A DNA stretch of 64,000 bases from NCBI RefSeq assembly GCF_000938255.1, contig NZ_JYMR01000051.1, positions 248,001 through 312,000 on the forward strand, read 5' to 3'. Positions 18,856 through 26,308 of this stretch are shown piece after piece. The first letter of the stretch is position 1. The number at the start of each line of letters is the position of its first letter. A program made the position numbers and the translations under genes. The notes under the pieces were generated by a model. It was not told the origin of the DNA. It saw nothing but the letters and a program-made list of their open reading frames with translations, and made no database searches. The DNA is from Bradyrhizobium sp. LTSP849. GTDB taxonomy: Bacteria > Pseudomonadota > Alphaproteobacteria > Rhizobiales > Xanthobacteraceae.

Positions 18856-19857
18856 ATGGATCCAATCTATCTCACTTATCTCAATCGCCAGGACATCGAG
18901 GCACTGAAACTGTCCGATCAAGAGGTTCTGGACGCGATTGAGTCGGGTCTCGCGAGACAGGGCCGCGGGGAGGCGGTTATTGAGCCGCGTGTTCATCTGG
19001 AGCCAAAGTTGGCCGACGGCCATTTCAACGTTCTTCGCGGAGTTCTCGGCACCGCCAACAACGCCGCAGGCGTGAAGATCGTTGGTGACTTCGTCGATAA
19101 CTACAAGTCTGGAATGCCTTCGGAGTTCGGGGTGCTTCTGCTGTTCGACCCGCGCAACGGTGTGCCGAGAGCCATCATGGACGCGAGCGGCATAACGGAC
19201 ATGCGGACGGGAGCGGTGACGGCAATAGGCGCCAAATATCTCGCTCGGAAGAATTCGAAGATACTGGGGCACATCGGGGCGCGAGGCACCGCGTACTGGA
19301 ATGTCCGCCTGTTGGACCACCTCTTCGCCTTCGATGAAATTCGCGTCCATTCAAGGCGACCGGAGAGTCGGAATGAGTTTGCAGAGCGATTAAGTCGAGA
19401 CCTCGGGAAAAAAGTGGTTGCGACCGAAGACTGGCGAGCTTGCGTTGAAGGGGCAGATATCGTCGTTGAAGCGTCGCGCCTTGTCGAACCTGAACCGATG
19501 CTCCTTACGAGCTGGATCAAGAGCGGAGCCTTCGTCGTTCCCTATGGGACCATGAGCGCGGTCGAACTGTCTCTGACCGATATCATGAGCAAGCTCGTGG
19601 TTGACGATTGGGGCCAGTGCAAGTCCGGAAAGTTTGGAAGTCTTCGGGCCCATGTTGAGGCCGGAAAGCTGTCCGAAGAATCGCTCCACGCCGAGCTCGG
19701 CCAGATTGTCGCCGGGCTGAAGCCTGGTCGGGAAAGCGAAGACGAGACCATCTTGCTATGGCACCGTGGCCTCTCACTGAGCGATATTGCGCTCGGGCAT
19801 GCGATGCTGAAGAAGGGAGAGCGTCTCGGTATCGGGCAACGCCTGAGGTACGCTTAG
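18856..19857 (+). CDS. Ornithine cyclodeaminase / mu-crystallin family enzyme (second copy)
   Basis: A 333-residue paralogue of the gene at 13393. The two share GVKI(V/I)GD(F/Y)VDNYK, the MRTGAVTAIGAKYLA region, GHIGARGTAYWN for the dinucleotide, and VVDDWGQC. Clear divergence at both termini suggests different substrates or two steps of one pathway rather than a recent duplication. It begins 66 bases after the permease stop and closes the same-strand cluster. The intergenic region after it is about 230 bases and the next gene is a regulator of a different kind. Confidence 0.85.
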   Translation: MDPIYLTYLNRQDIEALKLSDQEVLDAIESGLARQGRGEAVIEPRVHLEPKLADGHFNVLRGVLGTANNAAGVKIVGDFVDNYKSGMPSEFGVLLLFDPRNGVPRAIMDASGITDMRTGAVTAIGAKYLARKNSKILGHIGARGTAYWNVRLLDHLFAFDEIRVHSRRPESRNEFAERLSRDLGKKVVATEDWRACVEGADIVVEASRLVEPEPMLLTSWIKSGAFVVPYGTMSAVELSLTDIMSKLVVDDWGQCKSGKFGSLRAHVEAGKLSEESLHAELGQIVAGLKPGRESEDETILLWHRGLSLSDIALGHAMLKKGERLGIGQRLRYA

Positions 19858-20031
19858 CCGGAGAAATCGAAGGCGGACGATTTTTGCTTCCAATACTCGC
19901 GCACGAGCTCTGAAGAGAGCCACACCAGTACCAGAGAGAATTTCGGCAGCGCGAGCCTGTCGGTATTTTTGTCGGTATCCAGCGGATTCCGCGAAAATAA
20001 ATTCAGTGATTTCATTCGGTTACATGCCCAT

Positions 20032-20056
20032 TTCCATTACCTCGGGGGTAATGGAA
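20032..20056. promoter_or_regulatory. Palindromic operator upstream of XRE/MmyB regulator
   Basis: A perfect inverted repeat with 10-bp arms, TTCCATTACC and GGTAATGGAA, separated by TCGGG. It ends 31 bases before the ATG of the helix-turn-helix regulator, the position expected for autoregulation by that protein. Confidence 0.65.
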
Positions 20057-20087
20057 GGGCTGAAATCCGCATGCTAGGTTTTCGACC

Positions 20088-20909
20088 ATGAGCGCACATG
20101 CATCCACGGCACGCACCGAACATGGCCAGCCGGTCCATATCGGCGACCACTTACGCGAGTGGCGGCAGCGCCGGCGCATGAGCCAGCTCGATCTCGCAGG
20201 CGAGGCGGAGATCTCTGCGCGACATCTGAGCTTCGTCGAGACCGGCCGCGCCGCGCCTTCGCGCGACATGGTGCTGAGGCTTGCCGAACGTCTCGACGTG
20301 CCCCTGCGCGAACGCAATGTGCTGCTGGTCTCAGCCGGCTATGCGCCGGCCTTTCCGCAGCGTCCGCTGGAGGACCCCGCCTTGAAATCAGCCCGTCAGG
20401 CGATCGACCTCGTGCTCAGGGCACATGAGCCCAATCCGGCGCTGGCCTATGACCGGCACTGGAATCTGGTGACCGCCAATCGCATGGTGGCGCCGCTGCT
20501 CGAGGGCATCCCGGAGCGGCTGCTCGGCCAGCCCTTCAATGTGCTGCGGCTCGCCTTTCATCCCGAGGGGCTGGCGCCGCGTACCGTCAATCTCGCCGAA
20601 TGGTGCGCGCATCTGCTCGAGCGCCTGTACCGGCAATGCGAGGCGACGGCCGATCCGGAGCTGATCAAGCTCTACAACGACCTGAAGAGCTATCCGATCC
20701 CGGCACGTGCGGGCCCGCTGTCGAGTGACAATGTCGCGATCCCCTTCAAGCTGCGCCATGACGGGGGGATACTCAGTTTCTTCTCCACCACCATGGTGTT
20801 CGGCACGCCGGTCGACATCACCCTGTCGGAGCTGGCGCTGGAGACGTTCTTTCCGGCCGACGAGCGCACCGCCGAATGGCTGAAGCAGACGGCCGCAAAT
20901 ATGGCCTAG
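20088..20909 (+). CDS. XRE-family regulator with MmyB-like ligand-binding domain
   Basis: A 273-residue protein. Residues about 18-75 form a Cro/CI helix-turn-helix (LREWRQRRRMSQLDLAGEAE, then ISARHLSFVETGRAAPSRDM), and the rest matches the MmyB-like ligand-binding domain with YDRHWNLVTANRMVAPLL and the C-terminal DITLSELALETFFPADERT. Members of this group often regulate an adjacent oxidoreductase or hydrolase gene. The downstream FrnE-like gene is 67 bases away on the same strand. A 10-bp inverted repeat just upstream is probably its own binding site. Ligand unknown. Confidence 0.88.
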   Translation: MSAHASTARTEHGQPVHIGDHLREWRQRRRMSQLDLAGEAEISARHLSFVETGRAAPSRDMVLRLAERLDVPLRERNVLLVSAGYAPAFPQRPLEDPALKSARQAIDLVLRAHEPNPALAYDRHWNLVTANRMVAPLLEGIPERLLGQPFNVLRLAFHPEGLAPRTVNLAEWCAHLLERLYRQCEATADPELIKLYNDLKSYPIPARAGPLSSDNVAIPFKLRHDGGILSFFSTTMVFGTPVDITLSELALETFFPADERTAEWLKQTAANMA

Positions 20910-20976
20910 CGCCCTTGCCTCGGGCGCCGTTCGGCTTATCTTCCGACAAAACGGCAAATGCCCGAAGGAGGCGTGT

Positions 20977-21642
20977 ATGAGCGCACTGAAGCCACTCCAG
21001 ATCGATGTCGTCTCCGACGTGGTGTGCCCGTGGTGCTATATCGGCAAGCATCGGATCGAGAGCGCGCTCGCGCTCGTTCCCGACGTCCCGGTCAAGCTGC
21101 AATTCCGCCCCTTCTTCCTCAATTCCTGGGTGCCGCGCGAGGGTATCAGCCGCGAGGAATATCTCACCCAGAAGTTCGGCTCGGTCGAGGCCTACAAAGG
21201 CATCGCCGGCCGCGTCGTCGCAGCCGCAAGCGAAGAGGGGCTCACCTACCGGCCGGAGCTCGTGGCGCGTCAGCCGAACACGACCGACTGCCACCGCCTG
21301 ATCCTCTGGGCCGAGGCGATCGGTAAGGCACCCGAGATGAAGCAGCGCCTGATGGAGCTCTATTTCCGCGACGGCGGCGATCTCACCGATGTCGACGTGC
21401 TGGTGCAGGCGGCCGCCGATATCGGCCTCGACGCCGATGATGTGCGTCGGCGCCTTGCCACCGACGAGGACGTCGCGCGCGTCACGGCCGATGCACAGGA
21501 AGCCGCCGAGAAGGGCATCTCCGGCGTGCCGACCTACGTGTTTGCGCAGAAATACGCCGTCTCCGGCGCGCAGGATCCCAACATGCTCGCGCGCGCCATC
21601 CGCCAGGTCTCGGCGGAGATCAACGCGCAGGCGGCGGAGTAA
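20977..21642 (+). CDS. DsbA-family oxidoreductase, FrnE-like
   Basis: A 221-residue thioredoxin-fold protein with a CPWC active site (VVCPWCYIGKHRIE) near residue 17 and a cis-proline loop GISGVPTYVF near 180. It has the all-alpha insertion seen in DsbA/FrnE/2-hydroxychromene-2-carboxylate isomerase proteins. There is no signal peptide, so it acts in the cytoplasm, as FrnE-like proteins do. ATG at 20977 follows GAAGGAGG at a good distance. It is likely in one transcript with the MmyB-type regulator upstream. Confidence 0.88.
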   Translation: MSALKPLQIDVVSDVVCPWCYIGKHRIESALALVPDVPVKLQFRPFFLNSWVPREGISREEYLTQKFGSVEAYKGIAGRVVAAASEEGLTYRPELVARQPNTTDCHRLILWAEAIGKAPEMKQRLMELYFRDGGDLTDVDVLVQAAADIGLDADDVRRRLATDEDVARVTADAQEAAEKGISGVPTYVFAQKYAVSGAQDPNMLARAIRQVSAEINAQAAE

Positions 21643-21649
21643 CGTTCGC

Positions 21650-22813
21650 TTATTTGCGGAGCAGGCGGATCGCGCGTCGCGCTGTCTCGCGCGCGATGCC
21701 GCGCGCAATCAGCGCGGCATGGATCAGCGCCACGACCGGATCGTTTCGCCTCAGTGGAATCAGCACGTCGCCGATCGCGAACCGGCCACGCCAGATCGGG
21801 TTGATCATGGGGTGATCGGCGCTTGCAGTGGAATCGGCACTCGCGATGGCTGGATCGGCGCAGAGATGGCGGGTGAGGTCGAGCGTCAGCTGCACGCCCG
21901 GCGAATATTTTGCAAAATGTTCGTCGATGCCGAGCTTGAAGAAGAAGGCGCGGTCCTGATGGCGCAGCACGATGCCGGCCGCGACAGGACTCGTGCCGGC
22001 GCGGAGCGTGACAATCTCGCATTGCGCGGTCTCCGCGAGCGCCGGGACGGCGCGGCGGATGAAGGTCGCATCGCCTGTGTCCTGGGCCAGCGCGGTGCCG
22101 CGCTTGCCCTTCCAGCCGCTGGCTTCGAGCTGCAAAAATGTTTCGAGCGCGGCCCTGATCTCATCCGGCCTGCGCGCAACTTCGAAGGTGACAGGTCCAT
22201 GCTCCGCCAGGCGGTGGCGCTGCCGGCGCAGCTCTTTGAGTTTTTTCGTACCGAGCGCATCGTGCAACAGCTTGTCGCCATCTTGTGTCGCATCGAGACT
22301 GGCGCGGATGTAGGAGGAGAGCACACGCGGCTTCAGGCGGCCGAGAGCGTCTCTCAGCGATTCCATCGCGGTACCTTCGAGCGCAACGTCGCGCAGGATC
22401 AGCGCATGTGCGCCGGCCTCGCGCGCCCGCTGCAACAAGCGCGTCGATGCCTCGGCCGCAGCGTCGCGGTCGATCAGCGGGCTGCACAGCGTGCCGTAGG
22501 GATGCGCGCTCACCAAAGCGGGCAGGGGAATGTTCCAGGCCTGCCAGAGCGAGATCACCGGCATCAGCCCGGTCAATCGCGTCGAGGAGCCGTCGAATGC
22601 GGACAGGGCCTGCGCACCCGTGCGGCCGCGCGCGGTGGCGCTGACGGCAAGCTCCCAGGCGGGCAGGTAATAGCCGTTCGGCTCGATCGCCCGCTGCGCA
22701 AGCGCGCGCCATTGACCCGGCTCGATCGCGGCGAGTGGGACGAGCGCGTGCGTCGTCGCGGCATCTCTTGCAGATGCCGGATTGATCGCAGCCTGGTGCG
22801 CGATGTCGACCAC
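21650..22813 (-). CDS. BioF2/CelD-type acetyltransferase (Acetyltransf_6)
   Basis: A 387-residue protein of the GNAT-like BioF2/CelD group. The C-terminal half has the family pattern LGTKKLKELRRQRHRLAEHG, FLQLEASGWKGKRGTALAQD and SPVAAGIVLRHQDRAFFFKL, then KYSPGVQL. Related proteins are found with exopolysaccharide and cellulose genes, where they acylate sugars or peptidoglycan precursors, but the substrate here is unknown. No signal peptide. It converges with the FrnE-like gene (7 bases between stops), and the transglutaminase gene is upstream on the same strand, 107 bases away. Confidence 0.78.
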   Translation of the reverse strand: MVDIAHQAAINPASARDAATTHALVPLAAIEPGQWRALAQRAIEPNGYYLPAWELAVSATARGRTGAQALSAFDGSSTRLTGLMPVISLWQAWNIPLPALVSAHPYGTLCSPLIDRDAAAEASTRLLQRAREAGAHALILRDVALEGTAMESLRDALGRLKPRVLSSYIRASLDATQDGDKLLHDALGTKKLKELRRQRHRLAEHGPVTFEVARRPDEIRAALETFLQLEASGWKGKRGTALAQDTGDATFIRRAVPALAETAQCEIVTLRAGTSPVAAGIVLRHQDRAFFFKLGIDEHFAKYSPGVQLTLDLTRHLCADPAIASADSTASADHPMINPIWRGRFAIGDVLIPLRRNDPVVALIHAALIARGIARETARRAIRLLRK

Positions 22814-22920
22814 GTCCCGTCGTCCCCGTTCACGCCGGCATGAGCCGCCGTTACGCGGTCATGCTTAGCGCAAAGATTGGAAAATACCGTTGAGACGTCA
22901 CTTCAATTCGAGTGGTATTG

Positions 22921-23856
22921 TTAACGTCTCATTGCCGATAACGGCGCCTGCTCGGTCGGCCCGACGTTCGTCTCCTCAGGCGAGGGAGACTCGGTCTTCA
23001 CATTGACTGTGACCGCCATTTCAAGTTCGTCGTCAGCCTCTCCCCAATATGAACCGGAAAGAGGAATGGCCTGCTCGGGTGTCCGGGCGACGCCGACTCT
23101 GATCAAATCACGGTTTCCGACGATCCCGTTGGTCGGATCGAACTCGACCCAGCCCGAGCCCGGGACGTAGATCGAGCACCACGCATGGGTTGAGCCTCCG
23201 CCGAGCCGTACGGGTCCGTCGCGGTCGGGCACATAGACGTAGCCCGTGATGAAACGGGCAGCGAAGCCGAGCGAACGGGCGGCTTCCATCATCAGCAATG
23301 CGAAGTCGCGACAGGTGCCCTGTTGCAGGCCGAGCGTTTCGGAGGGCGTCTGCGTTCCCGGCGAAGCTCTGCGCCGATATGAAAAGCCCTCGGCGATCGC
23401 CTCGTTGAGCGTCATCAGCAGCTGTCCAGTTGGCCGGCTCTCGCCACGCACAATGAATTTGGACAACCATTCGTCGACGGACGCGTCGCTAGCATGATGG
23501 CGGCGCATGTAAGGCAGGAGGTCCGGCAGCTCGTGCTCGTCATAGCGAAACGGATGCTGACGGGCGTATTCCTCGATTTGGAAGTCAGGGATGCTTTCTG
23601 GCGTGTGCTCGAGACGAATCGTGGTGTCGAATTCCAGGATTTCGCTCGCCGCCGCAAAGTCGACCAGCGTGACGCAGTTGCCGAACACGTCGTGGATCCA
23701 GCGGATCTCGACGGGCTCGGGACGTATCGCGATCCGGCAGTCGAGCAAGCGCTGATCAAAACTGTCGCGCGGACGAAACAGCAGTTGGTGCCGCCCGGGC
23801 CTAACCGGTCGCTTGTAGCGATAGGTCGTGTGATGGTGGACGGAGTAGATGGTCAT
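22921..23856 (-). CDS. Transglutaminase-like protein (bacterial N-terminal beta-barrel type)
   Basis: A 311-residue protein. The N-terminal region MTIYSVHHHTTYRYKRPVRP is the bacterial transglutaminase-like N domain, and the papain-like core holds the triad: Cys in LQQGTCRDFALLMMEAAR, His in GGSTHAWCSIYVPG and Asp in WVEFDPTNG. Such proteins are thought to be peptidases or amidases acting in the cytoplasm. The start at 23856 fits the family N terminus; a GTG at 23877 is an alternative. It is divergent from a second transglutaminase-like gene. Confidence 0.88.
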   Translation of the reverse strand: MTIYSVHHHTTYRYKRPVRPGRHQLLFRPRDSFDQRLLDCRIAIRPEPVEIRWIHDVFGNCVTLVDFAAASEILEFDTTIRLEHTPESIPDFQIEEYARQHPFRYDEHELPDLLPYMRRHHASDASVDEWLSKFIVRGESRPTGQLLMTLNEAIAEGFSYRRRASPGTQTPSETLGLQQGTCRDFALLMMEAARSLGFAARFITGYVYVPDRDGPVRLGGGSTHAWCSIYVPGSGWVEFDPTNGIVGNRDLIRVGVARTPEQAIPLSGSYWGEADDELEMAVTVNVKTESPSPEETNVGPTEQAPLSAMRR

Positions 23857-24045
23857 CCTGCGCCCTCGGGCCCGCACTATATGACCCTAAATTCGCGGCG
23901 GTTCCAGCGTTGCAGGCGATTTTGTCCGCGAAAGGCCCGGTATCCCGCCTGGCCGCCCTGTATTTCAGCAGCTCTGCCGAGGAACGAAACGGGACTTGCC
24001 GAGCTTGACGTGCCACGGTTAACGGTGACGCCTCGGGAGACGATC

Positions 24046-24909
24046 TTGAAAATACGTGCGGGTTACGACATCGCATTCAACTGCGTTCAAGACGTTCCAA
24101 TGGTGCTGATGCTGACTGTCCATCCTACCCGCCAGCACGATTTGCTCACCGATCATACTATCCAAATCTCTCCTCACGTAGCCGCCAGAAATTACGCGGA
24201 CGCTTTCGGCAACGTCTGCACGCGTCTGGTCGCTCCCGCGGGCCAGATCGAGATGCGCAGCGAATTCATTATCGAAGACAGCGGCCTCCCGGACGCGGTG
24301 GTGCCCCATGCCGCGCAGGCCCCGCTTCACGACCTTCCGGACGAAGCTCTGGTCTACCTGCTGGGCAGCCGCTATTGCGACACGCAGAAACTAACGGAGC
24401 TCGCTTGGGCTTTGTTTGGCAGCGTCAACGGAGGCTGGCAGAGGGTCCAGGCGATTTGCGACTATGTCCACAATCGCATCCAGTTTGGCTATCAGTTTGC
24501 GCGAAGCGACCGCATAGCATCTGAAGGCAACGCGGAACAGATCGGAGTCTGCCGCGACTTCGCGCATCTGGCGGTGACACTGTGCCGCTGCATGAACATT
24601 CCGGCCCGCTATTGCACCGGCTATCTCGGCGATATCGGCGTGCCGCTCGATCCTGCGCCGATGGATTTCAGTGCCTGGTTCGAAGTCTATCTCGGTGGAC
24701 GCTGGCACACATTCGACGCGCGCCACAATCATCCTCGCATTGGACGTATCGTCATCGCACGGGGGAGGGATGCCGCCGACGTCGCGATTTCCACGACCTT
24801 CGGCCCCGCCCGGCTGGTGCGATTCACAGTATTGACCGAGGAACTCGCGCAGAACGACACCGTTCGGATCGAGTCGTCCACGAGGCAACTGCAACATCAG
24901 TTTGCTTGA
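24046..24909 (+). CDS. Transglutaminase-like protein, second type
   Basis: A 287-residue protein of the same superfamily as its divergent neighbour but only distantly similar. The core keeps Cys in EQIGVCRDFAHLAVTLCRCM, His in a FEVYLGGRWHTFDARHNHPR context and the nearby Asp. I place the start at TTG 24046, with GGGAG six bases upstream; a GTG at 24025 is in the same frame and an open frame extends far upstream through antisense sequence of the other gene. The pair are probably a functional unit in cell-envelope or storage-polymer turnover, which is inference. Confidence 0.82.
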   Translation: MKIRAGYDIAFNCVQDVPMVLMLTVHPTRQHDLLTDHTIQISPHVAARNYADAFGNVCTRLVAPAGQIEMRSEFIIEDSGLPDAVVPHAAQAPLHDLPDEALVYLLGSRYCDTQKLTELAWALFGSVNGGWQRVQAICDYVHNRIQFGYQFARSDRIASEGNAEQIGVCRDFAHLAVTLCRCMNIPARYCTGYLGDIGVPLDPAPMDFSAWFEVYLGGRWHTFDARHNHPRIGRIVIARGRDAADVAISTTFGPARLVRFTVLTEELAQNDTVRIESSTRQLQHQFA

Positions 24910-25011
24910 GGCCTGCGAAGCTTTGCTCGGCATCGCGCAACTGCCGTCGTCGAGCGCGTCGTCACGCCGGCCGATCCGCGCGAAACCTGAATGAGACGCC
25001 AAGAATAGACA

Positions 25012-25039
25012 GGACCGGACGAGCTGTTTCGTCCGGTCC
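25012..25039. terminator. Hairpin between convergent genes
   Basis: Perfect 11-bp arms GGACCGGACGA and TCGTCCGGTCC around GCTGTT. It lies between the end of the transglutaminase gene and the end of the convergent secreted protein gene, so it probably ends both transcripts. There is no T-tract on either side. Confidence 0.5.
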
Positions 25040-25060
25040 CGTCCTGCATGACTTGATCGA

Positions 25061-25390
25061 TTACCAGCGGTCGCCGCCGACCCCGACGCCCACACTGACG
25101 CCGGGCGCGCGAATGCCGACTCCGCCGCGCGGACCATCGTCCCAGTCGCGATGGCTGCGGCGCTCGTAATAACGGTCGCGCGGCATGGCGTCATAGGAGT
25201 CGCGAACGATCACGCGCGCGCCACCACGGGTGCGATAGCAATTGCCGGCGTCATCGCAGACCAGCCGGACCTCCTGAATGAGATCGGGACTGGTGTATTC
25301 GCTGGTCGTGTAAACATCGGCGGCCTTCGCGCCGCCGGACGCGGCCAGCGCGCCGACGCCCGCCAGCAGCGCAATCGTGAATGTCCTCAT
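25061..25390 (-). CDS. Small secreted protein, function unknown
   Basis: A 109-residue product with a signal peptide MRTFTIALLAGVGALAAS and cleavage probably after AKA. The mature part has two Cys in LVCDDAGNCYRTRGG and a glycine-rich end (GVSVGVGVGG). GGAGGAG lies just upstream; either of two consecutive ATG codons (25393 or 25390) fits, and I take the second because of spacing. No family function is known to me. Confidence 0.75.
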   Translation of the reverse strand: MRTFTIALLAGVGALAASGGAKAADVYTTSEYTSPDLIQEVRLVCDDAGNCYRTRGGARVIVRDSYDAMPRDRYYERRSHRDWDDGPRGGVGIRAPGVSVGVGVGGDRW

Positions 25391-25503
25391 CATGTCCTCC
25401 TCCGAAACTGCCCTCGGTGGTAACAAGAAAGGGAGGCGGTGATCGTTCCGGCCGATTTACAGGTTTTTCCCGAAACTCGATCTCGCGTCAGCGCCAGCTG
25501 AGC

Positions 25504-25908
25504 CTAGATCGGCTCATAAACCTCGGACCCGCAGATGTCGTCGATCTCCGCGCGTCGCCGGTCGACGACTTTTCCGCCGGCAATCGTCACGATGTAGGTC
25601 TGGAGGCCGAGCGCCGAGCCGGTGGCGGAGGTCAGTTGCGCGCGGACGCAGGCCGTCCAGCCCAGTCCGCGCACCTCGTGATGGGGCGGGGCGACATGCA
25701 CCTCGCGCGGATAGGAGGTGTTGATGAAGACCACATCGATCTGCTCGCGCACCACGCGCTTGACGTCCGGGGGCGGTTCAGGCGGCGCCTGCTCGGCCTC
25801 CTTGAGGCGCATGAATTCAGGCACGGGCGCGCGGCTGTCGGCAAAGCCGCAAGCACCGAGCGCGAGTGCGCCGGCGATCAACGCCACATGAGCAACAATC
25901 CGCAACAT
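25504..25908 (-). CDS. Putative lipoprotein
   Basis: A 134-residue protein with a lipoprotein signal: MLRIVAHVALIAGALALGAC, where the last Cys is the lipid-anchor site. The mature domain (VDVVFINTSYPREV-like segment, VRGLGWTACVRAQL) has two more Cys. Start at 25908 has AGGGGA nine bases upstream. It is on the same strand as the small secreted protein, 113 bases upstream of it. No function can be assigned. Confidence 0.75.
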   Translation of the reverse strand: MLRIVAHVALIAGALALGACGFADSRAPVPEFMRLKEAEQAPPEPPPDVKRVVREQIDVVFINTSYPREVHVAPPHHEVRGLGWTACVRAQLTSATGSALGLQTYIVTIAGGKVVDRRRAEIDDICGSEVYEPI

Positions 25909-26062
25909 TCGTGAAGGTCCCCTGCGGGCCAACAGATAGGCGCGAATGCGACCCGGCGAAGTCCCGACCGATCAACATTTGCTGAAGCGGTGGAACCCGC
26001 AGGATTTGCTATTATGGGATTGCAGGCTAGTTTGTACCCCAGACGAGAGGGGATTGCAGGCA

Positions 26063-26296
26063 ATGAGGATTTTGGTCATAGCGGCCGCGGTGTTGGCGCT
26101 GACGGCGGCCTCGGCGCAGGCCCAGATGGGCGGCGGCGGCCGGCGTGGGGGCAACGAGGGGCCAAAGACGGACAACAAGCCTAAGGTCGACGAAAAGGCC
26201 TACAAGGCCGCGCTCGAGCGCATTCCCGAGCCCAAGGAGAAGTATGATCCGTGGAGCGGCGCTCGCCCGAGCGACCCCGCGAAGAAGTCGAAGTAA
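26063..26296 (+). CDS. Small secreted protein, paralogue of the protein at 30047
   Basis: A 77-residue product with a signal peptide MRILVIAAAVLALTAASAQA. The mature part is basic and charged: KAYKAALERIPEPKEKYDPW. The same motif (AYK-x-x-L-x-x-IP-x-x-K, then DPW-G-x-RSD/RPSD) occurs in the product of the gene at 30047, so they are paralogues. The gene ends 12 bases before the quinoprotein dehydrogenase, so it may be co-transcribed with it. Confidence 0.72.
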   Translation: MRILVIAAAVLALTAASAQAQMGGGGRRGGNEGPKTDNKPKVDEKAYKAALERIPEPKEKYDPWSGARPSDPAKKSK

Positions 26297-26308
26297 AGCG
26301 GGCGGGGA

